Assembly: GCF_041242975.1 (NCBI RefSeq)
Contig: NZ_CP162488.1
Coordinates: 1,292,001-1,356,000 of the forward strand
Length of the DNA: 64,000 bases
Direction: 5' to 3'
Source: Xanthomonas sp. DAR 35659
GTDB taxonomy: Bacteria; Pseudomonadota; Gammaproteobacteria; Xanthomonadales; Xanthomonadaceae
Of the stretch, positions 17,623-27,052 are shown piece by piece. The notes under the pieces were generated by a model that worked only from the letters and a program-made list of their open reading frames with translations, did no database searches and had not been told where the DNA came from. Position 1 is the stretch's first letter. Every line of letters begins with the position of its first letter. The position numbers were made by a program, and so were the translations under genes.

Positions 17623-18699
17623 CTACAGCGCCTGCAGGATCAGCGAGTGCCAGCCGGTGCGGTAGGTCTCGTAACCGGGCGAGGCGGCATGCGCGATGCA
17701 GTGCGGGCGCCCGCCCAGATCGCTCAGTACGGCGCCGCGCGGCTGCTTGAACAGCGCGTCGCGGCCGGGGAAATCGAGACGGTCCTGCAGCATGCGCCCA
17801 GCCGAATCGGCCAGCACCTGGCCGTGCTGGTCGACAATGCATACCCGGCTGCGGCCCCATTCCTGCTCCGACAGCGGCGTGCGCTGCACCACCGTCTGCG
17901 CCAGCGCGTCCCAGCGGAACACGATGCCGAGCACGCCCAGCACGCGGCCGTCGACACGGCCGCCCTCGCGCACGGTACAGGCGTACACCAGCACCCGTTC
18001 GCCATCGGCCAGGGGGCTGGCATGCACGTCCTGGAAACCGAACTGCTCGCCGCTGCGGGTACGCACGGCCTCCTCGAACCAGGCCTGCCCGGACACGTCG
18101 CTGCCGACCGAGGCGTAGTGTTGCGGCCGGCCGTTGGCGAGGATGCGGCCGTCGTTGCCGGCCAGCACCAGATCGAAATACACCGTGTACGAGTCCAGGA
18201 TCTGGCCCATGCGCCGCGCGGCGTAGGCCAGTTCGGCGGCGTCGCGGCCGGGCCGCGCGGCGGCGACGATGGCCGCGTCGGTCGCCCACCAGCGCACGTC
18301 GCAACTGCGCTCGTAGAGGTTGCGGTCGATCAGGTCGATGTTGCCCAGCGCCAGTTCGCTCAGGCGGGTGTCGCGCACGTTGTCCTGCAGCCGCTGCAGG
18401 GTGTGGCCCATGTCGGTGCTGGTGCTGGCGGCGACCCTGTCCAGGTCCTGGGTGGCCTCGGCGACGCGCCGCGACAGCACGTCCATTTCCTGCGCGATCA
18501 CGCTGAAGCCGCGCCCGGCCTGGCCGATCCGCGCCGATTCGATGCGTGCGTTCATCGAGATCACATGGGTGGTGCGATTGATTTCGTCGATGCGCTGCAG
18601 CGACCGGCGCAGCTGTCCGAGCAACTGGTCGGACAGGCCGACGACGGCGCGGATGTGGTCGTCGATGCCTGGTTCGGCGGGGATGGCGGGCAGGTTCAT
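17623..18699 (-). CDS. Soluble chemoreceptor-like protein: MCP hairpin then Cache-like sensor
   Basis: 358 residues from ATG 18699. Residues about 35-105 form a coiled coil with the MCP signalling-tip pattern, HVISMNARIESARIGQAGRGFSVIA (compare L-N-A-x-I-E-A-A-R-A-G-x-x-G-R-G-F-A-V-V-A). Residues about 118-358 look like a Cache or PAS-type sensor (LVLAGNDGRILANGRP, then VLVYACTVREGGRVDGRVLGVLGIVF). The order is reversed compared with usual receptors, the signalling helix pair is short, and there is no transmembrane segment or signal peptide, so it should be cytoplasmic. No che gene is near. It could signal to a chemosensory array or another kinase system. Confidence 0.78.
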   Translation of the reverse strand: MNLPAIPAEPGIDDHIRAVVGLSDQLLGQLRRSLQRIDEINRTTHVISMNARIESARIGQAGRGFSVIAQEMDVLSRRVAEATQDLDRVAASTSTDMGHTLQRLQDNVRDTRLSELALGNIDLIDRNLYERSCDVRWWATDAAIVAAARPGRDAAELAYAARRMGQILDSYTVYFDLVLAGNDGRILANGRPQHYASVGSDVSGQAWFEEAVRTRSGEQFGFQDVHASPLADGERVLVYACTVREGGRVDGRVLGVLGIVFRWDALAQTVVQRTPLSEQEWGRSRVCIVDQHGQVLADSAGRMLQDRLDFPGRDALFKQPRGAVLSDLGGRPHCIAHAASPGYETYRTGWHSLILQAL

Positions 18700-18930
18700 T
18701 TCGCGCTGTCGATGGGAGGGGAGGGGGCCGCAGACGCAGACGGGATAAGGCAAGTAGCGGCCGGGCGAAGGCGCGCTTGAGCGCGGCCGCGACGTCCGCC
18801 CCGGTCGGGTGGGCGGTGCCGCGCGCGGCCGCGGCAACGGCGATCTCGTCTACCATCTTCGCCAGGTCCGGCGTCGCCGGGCCGCTGGCGCGCCTGCCAT
18901 GGCGCCGTGTCGCCTCGGAGAGGATGCCGG

Positions 18931-21669
18931 ATGGAGTCGTTGATCGTGTTGGGGGTCTTGGCGGTGCTGGCCGTGCCGGTGCTGCTGATCGTGGTGCTGG
19001 TGATGCTGGGCGGCGTGCGCCGGCGGGTGGCGGCGCTGGAAGGGCAGGTGGCGCAGCTGCGCGGCAACGCGGTGCAAGCACCGTTCGCGGGCACGACGGT
19101 CGCGGCCGAGCGCGACGCGGCCACCGCCGACCTCGGCGCCGACGCCGGACCCCGCGCCTGGCCCGAGCATCCCGCCGATGCGGTGGCGCCGGCCACGGTG
19201 GCGCCGACCGCACCGGTGTCGCCACCGCCTGCGCCACCGCCGCTTCCGCAGACCATGCCGCAGCCGCAGCCATACGCGGCGCGCGGCGCCCAGGCCGCCG
19301 ACGCGGCGGACGCCGCGGGCGTGCAAGCGGGTCCGCCGCCTGTCGCGGCGCCGCCGCGCGGCCCGGATCCGGTGGAGCGGCTGTTGGGCGGCATCAAGCG
19401 CTGGTTCACCGAAGGCAACGTGCCGGTCAAGATCGGCATGCTGGTGCTGTTGGCCGGCGTCGCCGCGCTGTTGAAATACGCCGGCGACCAGGGCTGGCTG
19501 CGCATGCCGATCCAACTGCGCTATGCCGGCATCGCCGCCGCGGCGCTCGCCGGCCTGGGCTTCGGCTGGCGCCAGCGCACCCGCAAGCGCAGCTTCGCGC
19601 TGGCCCTGCAAGGCGGCGCGATCGGCGTACTGCTGCTGACCGTGTTCGCCGCGTTCAAGCTGTCGGGCCTGATTCCGGCCGGCGCCGCCTTCGGCCTGAG
19701 CATCGTGCTGGTGGCGGGCATGTGCGTGCTGGCGGTGGTGCAGGAATCGCGCACGCTGGCGGTGCTGGCGACGCTGGCCGGATTCCTGGCGCCGATCTGG
19801 CTGTCCACCGGCAGCGGCAACCATGTCGGCCTGTTCTCCTACTACGCGGTGCTGAACGCGGCGGTGTTCGCGATCGCCTGGTACCGGCCATGGCGGGTGC
19901 TCAACCTGCTCGGGTTCGCCTTCACCTTCGGCATCGGCACGCTGTGGGGCGTGCTGCAGTACCAGCCGGCGAAGTTCGCCAGTACCGAGCCGTTCCTGCT
20001 GCTGTTCTTCGCCTTCTACCTGCTGATCCCGATCCTGTACGCGCGCCGGCAGCCGGCCGAGCGCGGCGACCTGATCGACGGCAGCCTGGTGTTCGGCACG
20101 CCGCTGGTGGCCTTCTCGCTGCAGGCGGGCCTGCTGCGCGGCGAAGGCCTGCCGCTGGCGCTGTGCGCGCTGGGCCTGGCGGCGCTGTACGCGCTGCTGG
20201 CGGCCGCGCTGCTGCGGCGCGCGCGCTTCGCGGTGCTCGGCCAGGCCTACGCGGTGCTGGCGGTGGGCTTCGCGACGCTGGCGGTGCCGTTGGCGCTGTC
20301 GGCGCGCGCCACCGCCAGCGTGTTCGCGCTGGAAGGCGCCGGCCTGGTCTGGCTGGGCTTGCGGCAACGGCGCTGGTTGCCGCAGCTCAGCGGCGCCGGC
20401 CTGCAGATGGCGGCGATGCTCGGCTTCGCGTTCGGGCTGGACATGGCCGGGCACGACACCCATGCGGTGGCCAATGCCACGTTCATGAGCGGCGCGCTGA
20501 TCGCCGTCGCCGGCTTCGCCAGCGCCTGGAGCTACCGCCGCGCGGGCGCCGTCCTGCCGGCGCTGGGCTACTACCTGTGGGGCCTGGCGTGGTGGTGCGC
20601 GATCGGGGTCGCCGAGATCGCGCGCTTCGTCGAGTTCGCCGCGCGCGCCGATGTCTGGCTCGCCTTCGTCGCGCTGACCGGCTGGCTGGCGGCCGAAGTG
20701 CATCGGCGGCAGCCGGCGCGCGCGCTGGCGGCGACCACGCTCGGCGCGCTGTTGCTGGCGCTGCCGTTGGCGCTGTTGCAGGCCGATGCGCACGGGCAGC
20801 CGTTCGCCGGGCATGGCGTCTGGGCCTGGGCGCTGTTCGCGGCGCTGGGCGTGCGCAGCCTGATCTGCCTGCGTGGCAGTGGCGGCGGCGTGGCCAAGGC
20901 GGCGCAGTTCGTGTGGTGGCTGCTGTGGCCGGCGGTGCTGGCGCTGTCGGGCATGTGGCTGGCGCAGCGCTTCGCCTTGGCCGAAGGCTGGCAGTGGGCC
21001 GTGCTGCTGGCACCGTGGCTGCTGGTGGCGGCGCTGTCCCTGCTGCGCTGGCGCTGGCTGGCCGCGCCGCTGGGCGCGCCGTTCGATCCGTGCCGCGGTG
21101 CGCTGCAGGGCAGCTATTTCGGCCTGCTCGGGGTGGCCTGGCTATGGACCCTGTGCGTACCTGGCTCCAGCGCGCCGTTGCCGTGGGTGGCGGTGCTCAA
21201 TCCGCTGGAACTGAGTCAGCTGCTGGTGCTGGTATTGGCGGCGCGCTGGCTGTGGTCGCCGACCGCGCCGGCGGCGTTGCGCGCGCGCCGTCTGCCGCTG
21301 CTGGCCGGTGGCGGCTTCCTTTGGATCACCAGCGTGACCCTGCATGCGGTGCATTACTGGGGCGGCGCGCCCTGGCACGGACTGCTCGCCGACGGCGTGG
21401 CGCAGACCAGCCTGACCGTGGCGTGGAGCGTACTCGGCGTGCTCGGCTGGGTGCTCGGCTCGCGGCGCCGGCAGCGCGGCCTGTGGCTGGCCGGTGCGCT
21501 GCTGATGGCGGTGGTGCTGGGCAAGTTGCTGCTGGTGGACCGCGGCAACCTCGGCAACGTCGCCGGCATCGCCTCGTTCATCGCCTACGGCCTGCTGTGC
21601 ACCGTGGTCGGCTACTTTGCGCCGGCGCCGCCGCGCGCCACCGAACCGGCCGAGGAGGCCCATCCATGA
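18931..21669 (+). CDS. DUF2339 polytopic membrane protein
   Basis: 912 residues from ATG 18931, with GGAG about 12 bases upstream. A first membrane helix (LIVLGVLAVLAVPVLLIVVLVMLGG) is followed by a short coiled-coil stretch, a Pro/Ala-rich linker (about 55-145), and then a very long run of membrane helices starting at VKIGMLVLLAGVAALLKYAGDQGWL, the family hallmark. The function of DUF2339 proteins is not established. Its stop overlaps the start of a DUF3999 gene, and the two families commonly travel together, suggesting one envelope complex. Confidence 0.88.
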   Translation: MESLIVLGVLAVLAVPVLLIVVLVMLGGVRRRVAALEGQVAQLRGNAVQAPFAGTTVAAERDAATADLGADAGPRAWPEHPADAVAPATVAPTAPVSPPPAPPPLPQTMPQPQPYAARGAQAADAADAAGVQAGPPPVAAPPRGPDPVERLLGGIKRWFTEGNVPVKIGMLVLLAGVAALLKYAGDQGWLRMPIQLRYAGIAAAALAGLGFGWRQRTRKRSFALALQGGAIGVLLLTVFAAFKLSGLIPAGAAFGLSIVLVAGMCVLAVVQESRTLAVLATLAGFLAPIWLSTGSGNHVGLFSYYAVLNAAVFAIAWYRPWRVLNLLGFAFTFGIGTLWGVLQYQPAKFASTEPFLLLFFAFYLLIPILYARRQPAERGDLIDGSLVFGTPLVAFSLQAGLLRGEGLPLALCALGLAALYALLAAALLRRARFAVLGQAYAVLAVGFATLAVPLALSARATASVFALEGAGLVWLGLRQRRWLPQLSGAGLQMAAMLGFAFGLDMAGHDTHAVANATFMSGALIAVAGFASAWSYRRAGAVLPALGYYLWGLAWWCAIGVAEIARFVEFAARADVWLAFVALTGWLAAEVHRRQPARALAATTLGALLLALPLALLQADAHGQPFAGHGVWAWALFAALGVRSLICLRGSGGGVAKAAQFVWWLLWPAVLALSGMWLAQRFALAEGWQWAVLLAPWLLVAALSLLRWRWLAAPLGAPFDPCRGALQGSYFGLLGVAWLWTLCVPGSSAPLPWVAVLNPLELSQLLVLVLAARWLWSPTAPAALRARRLPLLAGGGFLWITSVTLHAVHYWGGAPWHGLLADGVAQTSLTVAWSVLGVLGWVLGSRRRQRGLWLAGALLMAVVLGKLLLVDRGNLGNVAGIASFIAYGLLCTVVGYFAPAPPRATEPAEEAHP

Positions 21670-23030
21670 AACGCCTGATGCTTCCCGCGCTGCTGCTGGC
21701 CCTGTCGCCGCTGGCGGCATCCGCCGCCAGCCAGCGCAGCGACTATGCGCGGCAATGGCCGCTGACCCTGCAGGATCCGGATGCCGGCGCCTATCGCGTG
21801 CAGCTCGACGACGCGGTGTACCGCAGCGCGCATCGCGCGTCGCTGGGCGACGTAGAAGTGTTCAATGCCGCCGGCGACGCCTTGCCGTCGGCGCTGTTCG
21901 CCGCCGAACAGGCGCAGGCCACGCCACGCCGGCAGACGCTGCCCTGGTTTCCGCTGCCGCCAGCGACCGCCGCCGGCGACGACGGCCTGGAACTGATCGC
22001 CGAACGCGACGCCGACGGCAGCGTGCGCCGCATCCGCACCCGGGTCGGCGGCACTGCCGCGAGCGCCAGCGAGGCCGGATGGCTGATCGATGCCAGCGCG
22101 CTGCGCGAACCGCTGCGCGCGCTGTCGCTGCAATGGGACGCCGATGCGCAGCCGCGGCAGGGACGGTACCGGGTCGAGGCCAGCGACGATCTGCGCGACT
22201 GGGAGTTGCTGGTGCCCGAGGCGACGCTGGTCGACCTGAGCAACCAGGGCAATCGCCTGCGGCAACTGCGCATCGCCCTGGACAGCCGCGCGCGCTACCT
22301 GCGGCTGCTGCCGCTGTCGCCGGCACCGCTGCCGCGGCTGACCGGCGTGGAGGCCGAACTGGCCCCGGCGCCGGTCGTCGCCGACTGGCACTGGCAGCAG
22401 TTGGATGCGCTGCAGGCCGATCCGGCGCAGCACAGCTTCGAGTTCGCCTCCCCCGGCCGCTACCCGGTCGCGCAGCTGGATATCGCGCTGCCCGGCAACA
22501 GCGCGATCGAATGGCGCGTGCAGAGCCGCGACGACGCCGAGGCGCCCTGGCAGGACCGCGCCGGGCCGTGGGTGGCCTACCAGGTCGGCAGCGGCGCCGG
22601 CCGTTCGCCGCCGCAGGCGCTGGCGCAGCCGGTGCGCGATCGCTACTGGCGGTTGCTGGCCACGCAGGATCCGGGCCGGCAACGGCCGGCGCTGCGCCTG
22701 GGCTACCAGCCCGAATCGCTGATCTTCCTCGCCCAGGGCACGCCGCCGTACGCGCTGGCCGCCGGCAGCGCGCGCACCCAGCGCGCCGACACGCCGCTGG
22801 CGGCCACCCTGCAGGCGCTGCGCGAGCAGCGCGGGCCGCAATGGGCGCCGGCCACCGCCAGCCTCGGCGTGGCGACCCCGCTGGCCGGCGCCGCCGCGTT
22901 GCAGGCGCCCGCGCCGGCGCGCGACTGGAAGACCTGGCTGCTGTGGGGGCTGCTGGTCGCCGGCGCGCTGCTCGTGCTGGGTTTCGCCTTCAGCCTGTTG
23001 CGCAGGCCCGCGGCGAACGACGCGGGTTGA
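21666..23030 (+). CDS. DUF3999 periplasmic membrane-anchored protein
   Basis: 454 residues overlapping the DUF2339 stop by 4 bp. A signal peptide (cleavage near ASAAS) is followed by a large periplasmic part with two discoidin-like beta-sandwich segments (RYRVEASDDLRDWELLV, then IEWRVQSRDDAEAPWQ). A C-terminal membrane helix WLLWGLLVAGALLVLGFAFSLL precedes a short basic tail. The beta-sandwich pattern hints at carbohydrate or glycan binding, which is only a suggestion. Confidence 0.85.
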   Translation: MKRLMLPALLLALSPLAASAASQRSDYARQWPLTLQDPDAGAYRVQLDDAVYRSAHRASLGDVEVFNAAGDALPSALFAAEQAQATPRRQTLPWFPLPPATAAGDDGLELIAERDADGSVRRIRTRVGGTAASASEAGWLIDASALREPLRALSLQWDADAQPRQGRYRVEASDDLRDWELLVPEATLVDLSNQGNRLRQLRIALDSRARYLRLLPLSPAPLPRLTGVEAELAPAPVVADWHWQQLDALQADPAQHSFEFASPGRYPVAQLDIALPGNSAIEWRVQSRDDAEAPWQDRAGPWVAYQVGSGAGRSPPQALAQPVRDRYWRLLATQDPGRQRPALRLGYQPESLIFLAQGTPPYALAAGSARTQRADTPLAATLQALREQRGPQWAPATASLGVATPLAGAAALQAPAPARDWKTWLLWGLLVAGALLVLGFAFSLLRRPAANDAG

Positions 23031-23282
23031 GCGATCCGCCGCCGCGCCGTTGCGCGCGGCGGTGTTGGCGCGCGTGCGCGATCGGCTCGGCGCCGACGGC
23101 TGCGCGCGCAAGCGTCGCGCGGGCCGCGATTTGCCGCTGCGCGGCAAACGCCGGACAATGCGGAGCTTCGTCGCCAGCGCGCGATGGCCGCGGGCGCCTC
23201 CACCGGGCGTTGCGCCACTGCCGCCCACGCTGCGCGCAGGACGTCCTTTTCCTCAGCAACCCCACGATAGCGAGCAACCCAC

Positions 23283-24458
23283 ATGCCCATCCTGCGAATG
23301 ACCGATCTCGACCTGTCCGGCAAGCGCGTGCTGATCCGGCAGGATCTCAACGTGCCGATCGACAACGGCCAGATCACCTCCGAGCAGCGCATCCTGGCCT
23401 CGGTGCCCACGCTGAAGCACGCGCTGGAGCAGGGCGCGGCGGTGATGGTGACCTCGCACCTGGGCCGCCCCAAGGAAGGCGTGTGGACCCAGGAGGATTC
23501 GCTGGAGCCGGTCGCCATCCGCCTGGCCGCGCTGCTGGGCGTGGACGTGCCGCTGGTCCGCGACTGGGTCGACGGCGTGGACGTGCAGCCCGGCAACATC
23601 GTGTTGCTGGAGAACTGCCGCATGAACGTCGGCGAAGGCAAGGACGATGAGGCGCTGGCGAAGAAGTACGCCGCGCTGTGCGACGTGTTCGTGATGGACG
23701 CGTTCGGCACCGCGCACCGCGCTCAGGCCTCGACCCACGGCGTGATCAAGTTCGCTCCGGTGGCGGCGGGCGGCCCGCTGCTGATGGCCGAGCTGGACGC
23801 GCTGGCCAAGGCGCTGGAGCACCCGGCCAAGCCGCTGCTGGCGATCGTCGCCGGCAGCAAGGTCTCCACCAAGCTGGAACTGCTGTCCAACCTGGTCAAC
23901 AAGGTCGAGCAGTTGATCGTCGGCGGCGGCATCGCCAACACCTTCATCGCCGCGGCCGGGCATCCGGTCGGCAAGTCGCTGTGCGAGCCGGACCTGCTCG
24001 ACACCGCGCGCCAGATCGTCGCCGACGCCAACGCGCGCGGCGCCGCGATCCCGCTGCCCACCGACGTGGTGGTGGCCAAGCAGTTCATGCCCGACGCCGA
24101 GGCCACGGTGAAGGCGCTCACCGACGTCGCCGACGACGACCTGATCCTGGACATCGGCCCGCAGACCGCCGCGCACTACGCCGAGCTGATCGCCAAGGCC
24201 GGCACCGTGGTCTGGAACGGCCCGGTCGGCGTGTTCGAGTTCGATGCCTTCGGCAAGGGCACCGAAACCCTGGCGCGCGCCATCGCCGCCTCGCCGGCGT
24301 TTTCCATCGCCGGCGGCGGCGACACCCTGGCCGCGGTCGACAAGTACGGCATCGCCGAGCAGGTCAGCTACATCTCCACCGGCGGCGGCGCGTTCCTGGA
24401 ATTCCTGGAAGGCAAGACCCTGCCGGCGGTGGCCGCGCTGCAGGCGCGCGCGGCGTGA
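23283..24458 (+). CDS. pgk: Phosphoglycerate kinase
   Basis: 391 residues. The N-terminal signature [10 protein letters not shown], the substrate-binding TSHLGRPKE, and the C-terminal nucleotide region ([20 protein letters not shown], then [10 protein letters not shown]) are complete. It transfers the acyl phosphate of 1,3-bisphosphoglycerate to ADP. About 250 bp without a gene precede it. Its stop overlaps the GTG start of a HAD phosphatase. Confidence 0.97.
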   Translation: MPILRMTDLDLSGKRVLIRQDLNVPIDNGQITSEQRILASVPTLKHALEQGAAVMVTSHLGRPKEGVWTQEDSLEPVAIRLAALLGVDVPLVRDWVDGVDVQPGNIVLLENCRMNVGEGKDDEALAKKYAALCDVFVMDAFGTAHRAQASTHGVIKFAPVAAGGPLLMAELDALAKALEHPAKPLLAIVAGSKVSTKLELLSNLVNKVEQLIVGGGIANTFIAAAGHPVGKSLCEPDLLDTARQIVADANARGAAIPLPTDVVVAKQFMPDAEATVKALTDVADDDLILDIGPQTAAHYAELIAKAGTVVWNGPVGVFEFDAFGKGTETLARAIAASPAFSIAGGGDTLAAVDKYGIAEQVSYISTGGGAFLEFLEGKTLPAVAALQARAA

Positions 24459-25096
24459 GCGCGGCGACCCTGTTCTTCGATCTGGACGGCACCCTGGTCG
24501 ATTCGGAGATCGGCATCGTCGGCAGCATCGCACATGCCTTCGCGCAACTGGGGCAGCCGGTGCCGACGCCGGACGCGTTGCGCGACTGGATCGGTCCGCC
24601 GTTGCGCGACAGCTTCCATGCGCATTTCGCCGATCCGGCGCTGGTCGAACAGGCGCTGGCGCTGTACCGCCAGCGCTACGACGCGCAGGGCTGGCGCGAA
24701 CACACCGTGTTCCCGGCCATCGGCGCGGCGGTCGAGGCGCTGGCCGCCGCCGGACACCGCTTCGCGGTGGTGACCTCGAAGAACGAGCGCTTCGCCCGGC
24801 GCATCGTCGAGACCTTGCCGTTCGCCGCGCATTTCGAAGAGGTCGTCGGCGCCAGCGACGACGGCCTGCGCCGCTTCAAGTCCGACCTGATCGCCGAGGC
24901 GCTGCGGCGGCTGTCGCTGCAGCCGGCGCAGTGCGTGATGATCGGCGACCGGCGCATGGACATCGAAGGCGCCAATCACCACGGCATGCGCAGCATCGGC
25001 GTGCTGTGGGGCTTCGGCGACGCCGCGGAGCTGCGCCAGGCCGGCGCCGGCGCGTTGGCGCAGGAGCCGGCGCAGTTGCCGCAATTGCTGGCCTGA
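24455..25096 (+). CDS. HAD-superfamily phosphatase, phosphoglycolate phosphatase-like
   Basis: 213 residues from GTG 24455, overlapping the pgk stop (GTGA). The HAD motifs are present: [10 protein letters not shown] (nucleophile and acid aspartates), VVTSKN (motif II), a lysine in RRFKSDL (motif III), and [11 protein letters not shown] (motif IV). The cap is of the alpha-helical C1 type, as in Gph and PpaX. Coupling to pgk suggests removal of a phosphorylated metabolite or side product such as 2-phosphoglycolate, an inference. Confidence 0.88.
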   Translation: MSAATLFFDLDGTLVDSEIGIVGSIAHAFAQLGQPVPTPDALRDWIGPPLRDSFHAHFADPALVEQALALYRQRYDAQGWREHTVFPAIGAAVEALAAAGHRFAVVTSKNERFARRIVETLPFAAHFEEVVGASDDGLRRFKSDLIAEALRRLSLQPAQCVMIGDRRMDIEGANHHGMRSIGVLWGFGDAAELRQAGAGALAQEPAQLPQLLA

Positions 25097-25433
25097 GGCG
25101 GAAGGTTGGGCCTGGGTGGCGCGGCGGCGCCGTCTGGTCGCCTCCTCCTCCTCCTCCTCCATGGGCCGCGACCGCGTCCCGATGCCATGACGACGTGCCT
25201 GCGCGCGTTGCTGCAGAAGTGGCGACAGTGGCCAACCCAGGCACGGTCTGCCGCCCATGTGGCGCATGGCGCGCGTCGCGCGTGAACATCCATGAACACG
25301 CGGCCAAGTCCGCATACTGTCCCGCACTGTCCGCAAGACATGCGCGAATCGGTGGCGGTCTATAGCGATTCGCCATCCTGCGGTCGCGGCGCCTGTGCTA
25401 GGTTTAGCGGCTTTTCCACGGAATGATGCCGTC
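25097..25433. other. Non-coding interval before pyk with a CCT microsatellite
   Basis: 337 bp with no credible gene. It holds a run of six CCT units at 25141-25160. The last 60 bp, before ATG 25434, should contain the pyk promoter, but no clear -35/-10 pair stands out. Confidence 0.6.
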
Positions 25434-26900
25434 ATGATCGAACGCCAGCGCCGCACCAAGATCCTCGCCACCCTCGGCCCGGCGACGGATCCGCCGGGTG
25501 TGCTCGAGGACCTGTTCCGCGCCGGGGTCAACGTCGTGCGCCTGAACTTCTCGCATGGCGACCCGTCCGGCCAGGCCAAGCGCGCCGCCGAAGTGCGCGC
25601 CGCCGCGCAGCGCGTGGGCAGCGAAGTGGGCATCCTGGCCGATCTGCCAGGCCCGAAGATCCGCATCGAGCGCTTCGCCGCCGGCAAGGTGTCGCTGAAG
25701 GCCGGCGCGCGCTTCGACCTGGTCGCCGACGCCAATGCGCCGGCCGGCAACGAACACGAGGTCGGGGTCAGCTACCTGGGCCTGCCCAACGACGTCAAGC
25801 CGGGCGATGTGCTGCTGCTCGACGACGGCCTGCTGCAGCTGCAGGTGGTCGAGGTCGACGGTGCGCGCATCGTCAACACCGTGCTCAACGACGGCGTGCT
25901 GTCCGACCGCAAGGGCCTGAACAAGCAGGGCGGCGGCCTGTCGCTGGGCGCGCTGACCAAGCGCGACGAGGAACTGATCGGCATCGTCGCCAAGATCGGC
26001 GTGGACTTCATCGCGGTGTCGTTCTGCCGCAACGCGCAGGACATGCACGACGCGCGCCGCATCGCCCAGTCGCACGGCTGCAACGCCGCGCTGGTATCCA
26101 AGATCGAGCGCACCGAGGCGATCGAGAACCTGACCGAGATCGTCGAGGCCTCGGACGTGGTGATGGTCGCGCGCGGCGACCTTGGCGTGGAGATCGGCGA
26201 CGCCGAGCTGCCCGGCCTGCAGAAGAAGATCATTCGCGAGTCGCTGGCGCAGAACAAGGTGGTGATCACCGCCACGCAGATGCTGCAGTCGATGGTCGAG
26301 AACCCGATCCCGACCCGCGCCGAGGTGCTGGACGTGGCCAACGCGGTGATCGACGGCACCGACGCGGTGATGCTGTCGGCCGAGACTGCCGCCGGCGCTT
26401 ACCCGGTCAAGGCGGTGCAGGCGATGGCGCGGATCTGCTTGGGCGCCGAGCGCCAGTTCGAGATGGATACCGACTTCGAGGCCGCGCAGCGCAACCTCGA
26501 GCGCGCCGACCAGGCGATCGCGATGGCGACGATGTTCCTGTCCGAGCACATCGGCCTGAGCGGCGTGGTCACCCTGACCGAATCCGGCGGCACCCCACGC
26601 TTCCTGTCGCGGTTCCGTTCGAAGATGCCGATCTACGCGTTCACCCGCCACGACGGCGCGCGCCGCGGCATGGCGATGATGCGCGGCGTGTTCCCGATCA
26701 ACTTCGACAGCCGCGGCCTGACCCCGCGCGAAGCGGCGCGTGCGGCGATCCGCCTGCTGGTCGAGGCCGAGCGCATGGGCCCCGGCGACCGCGTGGTGTT
26801 CACCAGCGGCGAACACATGGAAACCCACGGCGCGACCAACACCCTGCGCCTGCTCGAAGTCGGCCCCGACGGCCGCGCCAGCGGCCTGGGCGAGCTGTAA
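25434..26900 (+). CDS. pyk: Pyruvate kinase
   Basis: 488 residues from ATG 25434; an earlier start at 25395 adds a non-conserved tail. The N-terminus RRTKILATLGPATD, the catalytic lysine region SKIERTEAIENL, the metal and phosphate motif MVARGDLGVEI, and ITATQMLQSM are all present, followed by the C-terminal allosteric domain. It makes ATP and pyruvate from phosphoenolpyruvate. A perfect 12-bp hairpin terminator follows. Confidence 0.96.
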   Translation: MIERQRRTKILATLGPATDPPGVLEDLFRAGVNVVRLNFSHGDPSGQAKRAAEVRAAAQRVGSEVGILADLPGPKIRIERFAAGKVSLKAGARFDLVADANAPAGNEHEVGVSYLGLPNDVKPGDVLLLDDGLLQLQVVEVDGARIVNTVLNDGVLSDRKGLNKQGGGLSLGALTKRDEELIGIVAKIGVDFIAVSFCRNAQDMHDARRIAQSHGCNAALVSKIERTEAIENLTEIVEASDVVMVARGDLGVEIGDAELPGLQKKIIRESLAQNKVVITATQMLQSMVENPIPTRAEVLDVANAVIDGTDAVMLSAETAAGAYPVKAVQAMARICLGAERQFEMDTDFEAAQRNLERADQAIAMATMFLSEHIGLSGVVTLTESGGTPRFLSRFRSKMPIYAFTRHDGARRGMAMMRGVFPINFDSRGLTPREAARAAIRLLVEAERMGPGDRVVFTSGEHMETHGATNTLRLLEVGPDGRASGLGEL

Positions 26901-26930
26901 CCGCGCCGGCGTCGCCACGCCGGCCCACGA

Positions 26931-26967
26931 CCGCGCGCTGCCTGCCTGGCAGCGCGCGGTTTTTTTG
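26931..26967 (+). terminator. Strong intrinsic terminator after pyk
   Basis: A perfect 12-bp stem (26931-26942 with 26948-26959), a 5-nt loop and an eight-T run at 26960-26967. Confidence 0.93.
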
Positions 26968-27052
26968 CCCCGGCTCCAGCGCGGCACTTCGCTGGACGTG
27001 CGAACGAGACAGGGAGACGCCGGCAGCACACAGTGCCTCGGCACGCCGGTCC

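Noticed and set aside
18780..18885. Minus-strand peptide with MVDEIAVAAAARG and GADVAAALKRAFAR ahead of the chemoreceptor gene
   Set aside because: It looks protein-like over about 35 codons but soon turns into Arg/Pro-rich sequence and has no ribosome-binding site. Too short to support a gene.
18777..23030. 1,417-codon plus-strand frame
   Set aside because: It is a frame-shifted reading over the DUF2339 gene; its C-terminal part is only the DUF3999 gene, which has its own start at 21666.
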